Assembly: GCF_000091305.1 (NCBI RefSeq)
Contig: NC_013929.1
Span: 8,680,001 to 8,744,000 of the forward strand
Source: Streptomyces scabiei 87.22
Lineage (GTDB): Bacteria > Actinomycetota > Actinomycetes > Streptomycetales > Streptomycetaceae
DNA: 64,000 bases
Direction: 5' to 3'
The translations under genes and the position numbers were made by a program. Positions 34,001-40,510 of the stretch are shown piece by piece. The first letter of the stretch is position 1. Each line of letters starts with the position of its first letter. The notes beneath the pieces are model-generated. The model was not told where the DNA came from and did no database searches. It saw only the letters and a program-made list of their open reading frames with translations.

Positions 34001-34286
34001 AGCGCGCGATGTTGAGGCGGAGGCCGTCCTCACCGAACAGCATGTCGACGAGCCGTCTTCGGACGGGCTCGGGGTAGCCGCCCGTGGCGTTGGCGAACCA
34101 GACGAGGCTGGTGCCCCATCCCTCGAACTCCTGCTGCTGGTACGAGGGGTCGATCCGGACGGTGACGGAGTTCCGCGCCGGGGCCGTCGTGTCCGCGGCG
34201 GCCGGCGGGGCCGCCGTCAGACCGGCACCCAGCACGAGGGGGACCACGGGCGCCAAGGCCCTGACGATGCGATGTCGTGGGGTCAC
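31098..34286 (-). CDS. Secreted multidomain GH30 glycosidase (beta-1,6-galactanase-like)
   Basis: A 1062-residue exported enzyme. I chose the GTG at 34286, six bases after AGGGAG, over an ATG at 34337. Signal peptide about 1-32. GH30 core about 40-470, with acid/base Glu228 in APLNEPNTNYWG and nucleophile Glu336 in WMSEVEGTWG. A beta-sandwich follows. Then a ricin-type beta-trefoil lectin (about 535-675), two bacterial Ig-like repeats (about 685-850), an F5/8C-type domain (about 855-985) and a C-terminal cadherin-like sandwich. The closest characterised type I recall is endo-beta-1,6-galactanase acting on arabinogalactan-protein side chains. Substrate is inferred. A GAAAGCGCTTTC operator lies 78 bases upstream. 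Confidence 0.85.
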   Translation of the reverse strand: MTPRHRIVRALAPVVPLVLGAGLTAAPPAAADTTAPARNSVTVRIDPSYQQQEFEGWGTSLVWFANATGGYPEPVRRRLVDMLFGEDGLRLNIARYNIGGGNAPDVRKDYMKTGATMDGFWKAPPGTTRQDMEWWDPENPGHWDWNADQGQRWWVDQVKDKITKWEAFSNSPPWFQTVSGYVSGGFDANTDQIRADRVDEFAAYLVRVTEEMEKRHGIDFDTIAPLNEPNTNYWGTQIGANGQPTGGRQEGAHAGPALQQKVLLALQNALRGARTDARISAMDETNPTIFTQNWNAYDASARAAVPQLNVHTYGTGMRTSARDIAKGADKKLWMSEVEGTWGTGSDFTGMEPGLGIAGRMVDDMRELEPSAWVFWQPVEDALPQAAAGKNWGSIHVPFNCTATDTLETCPIRANSKFDTIRNFTHHIRPGDHFVKVDDPSSVAAVRKSGRSATVVHVNGGTTARSVTLDLSRFRKIDAGATVTPVVTSAGGALVKGTPVAVTGGSATLDVPAKSVTTFLVEGVRGADKDAALVQPGHVYRLQGTQSGKSFAPSPDGTGVVLRTTDAASARQLWSVEQLTSGTGNRERYTLTNADTGGRLAVRDNQAVLEEAGAGEVPAAAQWLMSTTGDGSWTLVNAATGRLLDVIGQSSADGAKVSTYTPTSAANQLWAVSDETVLSTERAEAFTVPGLRPKLPETVTPVVRDGARGSLPVVWELPADRKWRKSGTVRVQGEATDVLGRRIPAEARVTVDTIASTVPGRAKTYEGGEPELPATVTGVGRDGGRTALPVTWDRAADGAFDEKGVVTLTGRAEVVDGSTVDAAVRVQVTRASETNIAPDPGVGVAATYTESGYSAERLRNGNTAEKAWSNWRSGTKNPSDTITFGLPKARDLSRVVAHFHRDGTNVSFPQSLKIQVRKTADGPWTDAGGPVTVGTEGTPVIDVPLDAGPVTGVRVVMTARQGGYITMGEIEVYAKAPGVSSDAAASSVEVDGKPVGSFDPGTTDYRVVTDDPGRAEVTATARDPYAAVTVDRSDASGGASAVVTVRGEDGSQTRKYRIELVRG

Positions 34287-34363
34287 GACACTCCCTTCCA
34301 CAACACGGGGCGAACGCCGTTTCGTTGACATGGCCAAAACACGTGCTTAGCATTCAGGAAACT

Positions 34364-34375
34364 GAAAGCGCTTTC
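34364..34375 (-). promoter_or_regulatory. LacI-type operator upstream of the GH30 gene
   Basis: GAAAGCGCTTTC is a perfect palindrome with the central CG typical of LacI-family operators. It lies 78 bases upstream of the GH30 start and differs from the CebR boxes in this window, so a different sugar-responsive repressor is expected. Confidence 0.6.
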
Positions 34376-34666
34376 TAGTCCTCGTTGTTCATGGATTCGC
34401 CCGACCGGTCGCACGGCCCGAGAACGTCCTCCACCCGCCCCGGGAGAAACCGTACGAGGTCGTCACGTACCGTCCGTACGCTCGGACGGACCGGCACCGC
34501 CGGAGGGACCGACCGCCCCGCCATGACCGCCACCACCGCCGATCGGTTCCCGCTGTACGCCGGCACGGCGGGCCCGTTCCCCGACGGCACGGTGGCCGGG
34601 CCGCGCACCGGAACGCCGGGTGCCTGAGCAAGTCCTCCTCCCCCACGAAGCACAGGAGAGAGCCCG
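34376..34666. other. Intergenic region before the HExxH protein
   Basis: No confident gene. An ATG at 34524 opens a short frame to 34627 (MTATTADRFPLYAGTAGPF) that is G/C-rich at third positions but lacks a ribosome site. TACCGTCCGTACG around 34470 is a partial palindrome. Confidence 0.35.
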
Positions 34667-35269
34667 ATGAACTCACCGCGCACGAAGGTGGTCATGGCCG
34701 CGCTGACGGCCGCGCTGCTCGCCGGACCCGGTGTCGCCCAGGCGGCGCCCCAGTCCGCACCCGTTCCCCGGACGCAGGCCGCCGCGGCCACCGTCAGCTG
34801 GACCCTCGTCCGGGCGGCCAACCCGACACAGGACCAGCGCACGGCGTACACCCTGATCACCTCGGCCATGAACGCGGCGGTCGCCCGCTACAACAACCTC
34901 AGCGACCTCGGCAAGAACATCACCGTCCGCTACGAGCCCGGCGTCCCCACGGCCGACGGGAACCTCAACGGGACCATCCGCTTCGGCAGCAACCGCAGTT
35001 ACATGAACGAGCGGACCGCGCTGCACGAGATCGCGCACACCATCGGCGTGGGCACCAGCTCCGGCTGGTCCCGGCTGGGCGGCAGCGGCACCTGGACCGG
35101 CGCGCGGGCCACGGCGCTGGTGAGGCAGTACGACGGGGCGAGCGCGAAGATCTCCACCGGCGGCGGCCACTTCTGGCCCTACGGACTCAACTACGACAAC
35201 GAGTACTCCACGACCGCGGCCGACCGGCACGTCCGGATCGTCGCCGCGATGGTGACCGACGGACTGTGA
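34667..35269 (+). CDS. Small secreted HExxH protein (putative metallopeptidase)
   Basis: A 200-residue exported protein behind AGGAGAG. Signal peptide about 1-27 (ALTAALLAGPGVAQAAP). The mature part has LHEIAHTIGVGTSSGW (about 121-136), a zincin HExxH motif with the following glycine of metzincins. The third-ligand position is Thr rather than His or Asp, so it is not a canonical metzincin. GHFWPYGLNYDNEYS follows. I recall similar proteins in actinobacteria and fungi with a fused lectin; here the domain is alone. Whether it is a peptidase is not established. It lies in a cluster of plant-polymer hydrolases. Confidence 0.7.
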   Translation: MNSPRTKVVMAALTAALLAGPGVAQAAPQSAPVPRTQAAAATVSWTLVRAANPTQDQRTAYTLITSAMNAAVARYNNLSDLGKNITVRYEPGVPTADGNLNGTIRFGSNRSYMNERTALHEIAHTIGVGTSSGWSRLGGSGTWTGARATALVRQYDGASAKISTGGGHFWPYGLNYDNEYSTTAADRHVRIVAAMVTDGL

Positions 35270-35380
35270 ACCGCGGGCGCGGCAGCGGCAGTTGGTGCCT
35301 GATGACAAAGGCGCTCGCCGGGCTTGCGTTGTTGTGAGCACGGGGCGGTGGGGTCCGCGCGGCGGTCCTACCGTCCCAGC

Positions 35381-37111
35381 ATGAACACGAGTCGCAGGAG
35401 AGGAAAGACCTTCAGGGCGCTGCGGGGCGTCGCGCCGGCGGTGCTGCTGGCCGTCGGGGCGCTCACCGCAGCCGCCCCCGACGCGCGGGGTGCGCAGACG
35501 CGGACCGAGACGGCCGTGGCGTCGGCCGGCCCGGTCCGGGGTGTGACAGAGACGATGGTGCGGGTGCGGGCGCCGCTCCCGGCGTCCTTCGGGGCCCGGC
35601 CGGCGGCGTGCGACTGGCTGTCGTACCTGCGCTACCGCTCCTCCGGCGGACCGGCCGCCTCGGCCGACGCCGACCGGATCCTCGTCGCCCAGCCGGGCAT
35701 CCTGGAAGGCGCCGGCGCCTTCGACAGCGTCGCCCGCAACACCGTGGCACGCGCCGCCGCCCAGGGCCGGCACATCGAGTTCTGGGCCCTGGACCGCCGC
35801 TCCAACTGCCTGGAGGACCGCACCGGGGTGGCCTCCGACGACCAGCGCACGGCCGTCGACTACTACTACCGGGACAAGCCGGTCGCGGGCCGCACCTTCG
35901 ACGGGTTCCTCGGCAACGGCGTCCTCGGCTGGATGGCGCGGCTAGGCGTCGAGCGGACCGTCCGCGACCAGTACGACCTGCTCACCGCCGAACTGCCCGA
36001 CCAGGAGGTGCGCGCGCGGAAGGTGCTGTGCGGCGGCCACTCCCTGGGCGGTGTCGTCACCGGGTACTTCGCGACCGCCGACTTCGACGGCGACCCGACC
36101 ACCACGGCGGACGCCGGACACCGCCAGTGCGCCGGCTACTTCGCCCTCGACACCACCGTCTCCACCTCCCTCGGGGACCTGAGCGGCAGCATCCCGGACG
36201 ACACCGGTCTGCCCAACGTCGGCCTCGGCCACGGCGCCGTGCAGGCCGGCCTCGACAGCGGACTGCTGCCGCGCTCGCTGTCCGCGCCGGTGCTCCTCAA
36301 CCCGGAGACGATGACACTGCTCGCCATCGCCGCCATGGGCGCGCTGCAGGACCCGGACGGCGAGGCGACCCTGCCGGACCAGCTGCCCCGCACCGCCAAC
36401 ATCGACCTCACCAACCGGTTCCTGTTCTCCGAGGACACCCCCACCTTTCTCTCCGGCACCCCGGCGGTGCGGGACTTCCGGCTCTCCAACGAGGCCGTCC
36501 TCGGCGCCCTGATGGACGACCACTCCGTACCGCTGGCCTTCCTGCAGAGCAGCGTGGGCTTCTTCGACGGCGGGCCGGTCGTCGACAAGAACTTCCCCGC
36601 CGCCAACGGCAGCGGGGCACAACCGGCCCTGCTCGGCCGCGAGTACAAGGCCATCCCCGACCGGCCGGGCGGCCCGCTGTACACCTGGCGGAACTACGAC
36701 CGCGTCGGCGACGCCGACGACCCCGGGTACCGGTCCGCCGACGGGACACCCTTCACCGACGCGGGCAAGGAGGTCACCGACATCCAGGAGCTGGCCCGCA
36801 GCATGGCCCGGCAGCCGCTGGACTTCACCGAGCAGTACTTCCCGACCAAGCTGGTCACCGATCTCCAACTGGCGGACTCGCCCCAGGTGAAGCGGCTCGT
36901 CGTCCACCCGGACGGGCTCACCGCCCACCCGACGCTCACCGTGCTCGCGGGCGACGGACTGCTGGCGGGCCGGGTCCCGGCCGGTCTGGATCCCGTGATC
37001 GCCGACGGCTACCAGCACCTGGACGTGCTGACCGCCGCGCCCACCCAGAACGACGGCCGTCCCGAGCCCGTCTCCACGAGCCTGACGGAGTTCGCGCGGG
37101 ACCCCGCGTAA
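35381..37111 (+). CDS. Secreted alpha/beta-hydrolase
   Basis: A 576-residue exported protein, start ATG 35381. Signal peptide about 1-38 (APAVLLAVGALTAAAPDARGA). The nucleophile elbow is CGGHSLGGVVTGY with the serine near residue 221. The acid and histidine are probably in the C-terminal third (DGYQHLDVLTA). Residues around ILVAQPGILEGAGAFDSVARN are typical of this uncharacterised actinobacterial secreted hydrolase family. No lid or binding module is recognised. The substrate could be an ester or lipid. It is convergent with the cutinase gene across a strong hairpin. Confidence 0.75.
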   Translation: MNTSRRRGKTFRALRGVAPAVLLAVGALTAAAPDARGAQTRTETAVASAGPVRGVTETMVRVRAPLPASFGARPAACDWLSYLRYRSSGGPAASADADRILVAQPGILEGAGAFDSVARNTVARAAAQGRHIEFWALDRRSNCLEDRTGVASDDQRTAVDYYYRDKPVAGRTFDGFLGNGVLGWMARLGVERTVRDQYDLLTAELPDQEVRARKVLCGGHSLGGVVTGYFATADFDGDPTTTADAGHRQCAGYFALDTTVSTSLGDLSGSIPDDTGLPNVGLGHGAVQAGLDSGLLPRSLSAPVLLNPETMTLLAIAAMGALQDPDGEATLPDQLPRTANIDLTNRFLFSEDTPTFLSGTPAVRDFRLSNEAVLGALMDDHSVPLAFLQSSVGFFDGGPVVDKNFPAANGSGAQPALLGREYKAIPDRPGGPLYTWRNYDRVGDADDPGYRSADGTPFTDAGKEVTDIQELARSMARQPLDFTEQYFPTKLVTDLQLADSPQVKRLVVHPDGLTAHPTLTVLAGDGLLAGRVPAGLDPVIADGYQHLDVLTAAPTQNDGRPEPVSTSLTEFARDPA

Positions 37112-37141
37112 CCGGCGCCGTCGTCAGCCTCGTGGCAGAAG

Positions 37142-37169
37142 GGGCCCGGGAGGATCTCCTCCCGGGCCC
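37142..37169. terminator. Bidirectional terminator
   Basis: A 13-bp perfect stem (37142-37154 with 37157-37169) closes on two bases between convergent genes. Confidence 0.85.
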
Positions 37170-37204
37170 TTCGCCGTGCCGTTGGGTTCGTGGGGTCCGC
37201 GGGG

Positions 37205-37846
37205 TCAGATCTTGGTCGCGGCGAAGGCCGCCGCCGCGTCGGCGTTCGCGCGGTAGCCGAGGTGGGCGCCCACGTCGCCGCCGCCGTTCTCGCAGACCGG
37301 GTCACCGGCGGCGCAGAAGTCGATGGTGCGGCTCTGGTAGGTGCCGGTGACGCTCTTGCCGATCGCGCGGATCGGGTTGCCGAACAGCAGCACCGCGGAG
37401 ACCCTCGGTTCCAGCGCCGCCGGAAGGGTGGCCACGATGGGACTGCCGACGACCGCGCCGGCGCTGCTGATACCGATGGAGTTGTCGACGACGTTCGCGC
37501 CCTGCGAATAACCGACGAGAACGAAACGCTGGTTCGGGCAGGAGGCGGCCTGGCTCCGGACATGGTTCACCAGATCCGCGTTGCCCTGCGCGGCCGACGT
37601 GGGCGAAAGGTCGGCGGGATAGTTCACCTTGTAGCTGGACAGTGACTTGCCCGCGACTTTCTTCTGCAGCGCCGCGTACACGGGGTCGCCGACGATGAAG
37701 CCGAGCGTGCCCGGCTCGAAGGTGCCGCGAGCCGAGACGACGTCGATGTCCGTGCAGGCGGCGGCCGTGGCGGTGGGGGTCGCGACGGCGGCCAGACCGG
37801 CCCCGCCGACCAACGGGATGGCGGCGAGGTACAAGCGGATACGCAT
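37205..37846 (-). CDS. Secreted cutinase-family serine esterase
   Basis: A 213-residue exported esterase. The ATG at 37846 follows AAAGGA. Signal peptide about 1-29. Triad: Ser114 in VGYSQGA, Asp182 in CAAGDPVC and His195 in GAHLGY. The four cysteines (31, 103, 178, 185) are placed as the two disulfides of cutinases and mycobacterial Culp proteins. It may cut cutin or polyester. It also lies on the same strand and downstream of a PKS/FAAL/antigen-85-like set, where mycobacteria carry the Culp6 cutinase-like protein. Three tandem 14-15 bp repeats lie about 200 bases upstream. Confidence 0.9.
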   Translation of the reverse strand: MRIRLYLAAIPLVGGAGLAAVATPTATAAACTDIDVVSARGTFEPGTLGFIVGDPVYAALQKKVAGKSLSSYKVNYPADLSPTSAAQGNADLVNHVRSQAASCPNQRFVLVGYSQGANVVDNSIGISSAGAVVGSPIVATLPAALEPRVSAVLLFGNPIRAIGKSVTGTYQSRTIDFCAAGDPVCENGGGDVGAHLGYRANADAAAAFAATKI

Positions 37847-37948
37847 GGGGATCCTTTGAGGGTCGGGCGCGTGGAAGCGCCTGTGGAAAAGGACGTCCCG
37901 AAGGTATTCGCCTGGTCGGCCGCGGTGTTATGGACGGGAATTCAGTAT

Positions 37949-37958
37949 TCACCTCCTT
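37949..37958 (-). other. Perfect Shine-Dalgarno sequence without a proper start
   Basis: On the minus strand AAAAAAGGAGGTGA is fully complementary to the 16S 3' end. No ATG, GTG or TTG lies at the normal spacing; the only GTG overlaps the motif itself. It is 103 bases upstream of the cutinase start. Confidence 0.5.
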
Positions 37959-38015
37959 TTTTGTGCCGAGTTGAGTCTCCCCGAGAAAGGCAGCCGGAGG
38001 CGGGCGGCCCGAAAG

Positions 38016-38058
38016 GGGCAGTCAGAAATTGGGCAGCCGGAAATGGGCAGCCAGATAT
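38016..38058. repeat. Three tandem 14-15 bp repeats
   Basis: Units GGGCAGTCAGAAATT (38016), GGGCAGCCGGAAAT (38031) and GGGCAGCCAGATAT (38045) follow head to tail; a further GGCAGCCGGAG half-unit lies at 37989. They sit between the PucR-type regulator gene and the cutinase gene. They are AT-richer than their surroundings and look like an array of regulator sites. The 253-base gap (37847-38099) holds nothing else recognised besides the Shine-Dalgarno motif. Confidence 0.75.
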
Positions 38059-38099
38059 GGGCCGACGCAGAGTGGGTCGGCCCCGGTGAGTCGGTTCTT

Positions 38100-39332
38100 C
38101 TATGCGGGGGACGCGTCGTCGTCCCGCAGTGCCTCCGCCCGCAGGGCGAGGATGAGGTCCAGACGGGTGACCGGGTCGTGCAGGGCGTCGCCGAACAGCT
38201 TCTCCAGCTGCCGCAGGCGATAGCGAACCGTCTGCGGGTGGACGTGGAGGCGGGCGGCGACGTCGGGCACGTTGCCGCCGCCGAGGAGCCACGCCAGCAG
38301 GGTCTCGGCGAGCCGGCCGCGCGGCCCCTCCGCGACCGTGTCCAGCGGCGCCAGCACCTGCGACCGGAGCCGGGCGAGCAGCGGTTCGTCGCTGTGCAGC
38401 AGCAGGGTCGACAGATGGTCGGCGCAGCGCACCACGCCCTGCCGGGGCAGGATGCCGCGCCCCATCAGCCCGAGCGCGCGGGTGGCCCACCGCAGGGAAC
38501 GGGCGGCCTCCGTGAGCGGAACCGAGGGGCCGATCGCCGCCGGCCGCCCCCGCAGCGCGAGCGTGAACGCCCGGCCGCCGAAGCCGCCCGAGCCGTCCGG
38601 GTCGGGCACGAGCATCCGTGGCGGCCGGGACTCCATGTCCACCAGCGCCCCGGCGGCCGCCAACGGCCGCTCCTCCCGCTGGTCGGGCGAGGCCGCGAGG
38701 ACGACGACCGCGACCTGCGCCGGCACCGACCAGCGGGCGCCGTGCGCCAGGTCGCGCACCGCCTCCGGGGACACCGGCCCCTCGCCCAGCAGCAGGGCGA
38801 GCAGCCGCCCCCGGCGCCGCTCCAGTTCGTCCGTGCGGCGCAGCTGCCCCTCCGCATACCCCGCCGCCGCGGCCTCGGCCACCTCGTGCACGGTCCGGAA
38901 CGCCAGTTCGCCCAGTCCGGCCATGACCGAGGAGTCCAGCCCGAGTTCCTCCGTGGTACGGCCCAGCAGCCGCCAGGCGTGCAGCCCTCCGACCCGCAGC
39001 GCGGACTGCAGCGTTTCGAGGCTGTGGCCCAGCAGCGCCTCGCCGCGTCCCAGCTCGTGGTAGATCGCGGCGATGGAGTCCCCCCGGGCGCGCGGATCGG
39101 CGATGTGGTCGACGAACAGGGTGAGCGCCTGCACCACCCCCGACCTGAGGAGCGCGCGGCTCGCCTCGTCGGCCGCCCGGGCGGCGTACTCCGGGACCTG
39201 CCGGCACACCTCCTCCTCCACCTCGTCGGCGACGGACTCCAGTTCGTCGCGCAGCAGCCTGGCCAGTTCGGGCGGCACAGGGGTGGCGCCGGGACCGTTC
39301 GGTACGCCGTACGGCGGAGTGGGGGACGCCAC
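38100..39332 (-). CDS. PucR-family transcriptional regulator
   Basis: A 410-residue regulator starting at the GTG 39332, seven bases after AAGGAGGG. The N-terminal ~270 residues match the regulatory part of PucR/CdaR-like activators. The C-terminal helix-turn-helix (HTH_30) is DVAARLHVHPQTVRYRLRQLEKLFG. It lies 122 bases downstream of the antigen-85-like esterase gene on the same strand and 253 bases upstream of the cutinase gene. It may be the local regulator of the lipid cluster, with the tandem repeats at 38016-38058 as candidate binding sites. Confidence 0.88.
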   Translation of the reverse strand: MASPTPPYGVPNGPGATPVPPELARLLRDELESVADEVEEEVCRQVPEYAARAADEASRALLRSGVVQALTLFVDHIADPRARGDSIAAIYHELGRGEALLGHSLETLQSALRVGGLHAWRLLGRTTEELGLDSSVMAGLGELAFRTVHEVAEAAAAGYAEGQLRRTDELERRRGRLLALLLGEGPVSPEAVRDLAHGARWSVPAQVAVVVLAASPDQREERPLAAAGALVDMESRPPRMLVPDPDGSGGFGGRAFTLALRGRPAAIGPSVPLTEAARSLRWATRALGLMGRGILPRQGVVRCADHLSTLLLHSDEPLLARLRSQVLAPLDTVAEGPRGRLAETLLAWLLGGGNVPDVAARLHVHPQTVRYRLRQLEKLFGDALHDPVTRLDLILALRAEALRDDDASPA

Positions 39333-39454
39333 GGCGGACCCTCCTTTCACCCGGAAGCGGCTCACCCGCGGGCCGTTGCCCGTGGGGCGAGCGGCAACTC
39401 CCGAGTAGGACGCACGCCCCCCGCGCTCCGTTCCGTGCCCCGACGGCACCGGCC

Positions 39455-40489
39455 TCACGCCGGCACTCCCAACGCACCGGCGAGCATCGGCCACGAGGCG
39501 CCGAACTCCCGCTTCCAGTAGGCCCAGCCGTGCCCGCCGCCGGCGTAGAAGTGCGTGGTGACCGGCACGCGGAGCAGGGCGAGCGTGTCCGTGAAGGCAT
39601 GGGCGGACGGCCAGAGCAGGCTCTCCAGCGCCTCCGGGAGCCAGTCGCCGAGACCGCCGACCACTCCGCTGCCGCTCGACACGTACAGGGCGGTGCCGCG
39701 CAGTCCCGCCGCCCGGGAACGCGGGTTGAAGTCCCGCCAGGTGAGAAGGTCGAGGATCGGGTTGCCCCACAGCGACCGGGGGGCCAGGTTCTCGCGGTCG
39801 ACGATGGCGTCCATCAGGCTCGGCACCCCGGGTGCCATGGTGTCCAGGATGCCGCTGTACGAGGCCGCCGCCGCGTACGTCCCCGGGTGCCGCGCCGCGT
39901 GCGCCATCGCGCCGTAGCCGCCGGTGGAGACCCCGGCGACCACCCGGACGCCGGAGGCGCGGTAGTCGCGGGCGAGCAGCGCCGGGACCTCGGAGACCTG
40001 GAACGTCTCGTAGTCCGGGCCGTCGCGCCAGGCGGTCGGGATGCCGGTGGGTCCCGCGTCCGGCATCGCCACGATCAGTTCCCGGCCCGCCGTGAACGCC
40101 TCGATGTCCGTCTCACGGGTCCACGACGTGTGGTCGTCGTGGGCGCCGTGGAGCAGATACAGCACGGGGTAGGTCCGCGCGGGCCGCGCGTCGAAGGAGG
40201 AGGGGAGGATCAGCCGGACCGGGGCGTTCCGGCCGAGGGCGGCGGACGGGAGGGAGACGTCGAGGGTCCGGGCGCCGAGGCGGGTGACGGACCGGCCGCC
40301 GGGTACCGGCGCGGTCCGGGCGCGGGGTGCGGTCCCGGGGGTGGCCGCGGCGGCGGTCCTCGCGGTGCTGGCCCCGACGAGGGCGGCCAGGGCGGTGGCG
40401 GCGGCCGCTCTCGTGACGGAGCGCCGGGACGACCCGGTGGTGCCGTTCCGTCGGCCGGTGCGGGGGCTGTGGTTCACGGGGTCGGTCAT
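39455..40489 (-). CDS. Secreted antigen-85/mycolyltransferase-like esterase
   Basis: A 344-residue exported alpha/beta-hydrolase of the esterase D/antigen 85 family. A twin-arginine signal (SSRRSVTRAAAATALAAL) covers about 20-50. VLYLLHGAHDDHTSW follows; the nucleophile is Ser188 in GVSTGGYGA; catalytic His320 is in GGGHGWAYWKREF, matching the His-x-Trp-x-Tyr-Trp end of mycobacterial antigen 85. In mycobacteria these enzymes move mycolates between trehalose and cell-wall acceptors. It starts 21 bases after the PKS stop with GAGGAG upstream, so it is part of the PKS operon. The family also contains plain esterases. Confidence 0.85.
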   Translation of the reverse strand: MTDPVNHSPRTGRRNGTTGSSRRSVTRAAAATALAALVGASTARTAAAATPGTAPRARTAPVPGGRSVTRLGARTLDVSLPSAALGRNAPVRLILPSSFDARPARTYPVLYLLHGAHDDHTSWTRETDIEAFTAGRELIVAMPDAGPTGIPTAWRDGPDYETFQVSEVPALLARDYRASGVRVVAGVSTGGYGAMAHAARHPGTYAAAASYSGILDTMAPGVPSLMDAIVDRENLAPRSLWGNPILDLLTWRDFNPRSRAAGLRGTALYVSSGSGVVGGLGDWLPEALESLLWPSAHAFTDTLALLRVPVTTHFYAGGGHGWAYWKREFGASWPMLAGALGVPA

Positions 40490-40510
40490 GGCGGCTCTCC
40501 TCGGATCGGT

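Noticed and set aside
31590..34328. 912-codon plus-strand frame over the GH30 gene
   Set aside because: Shadow frame; the minus strand has signal peptide, catalytic glutamates and accessory domains.
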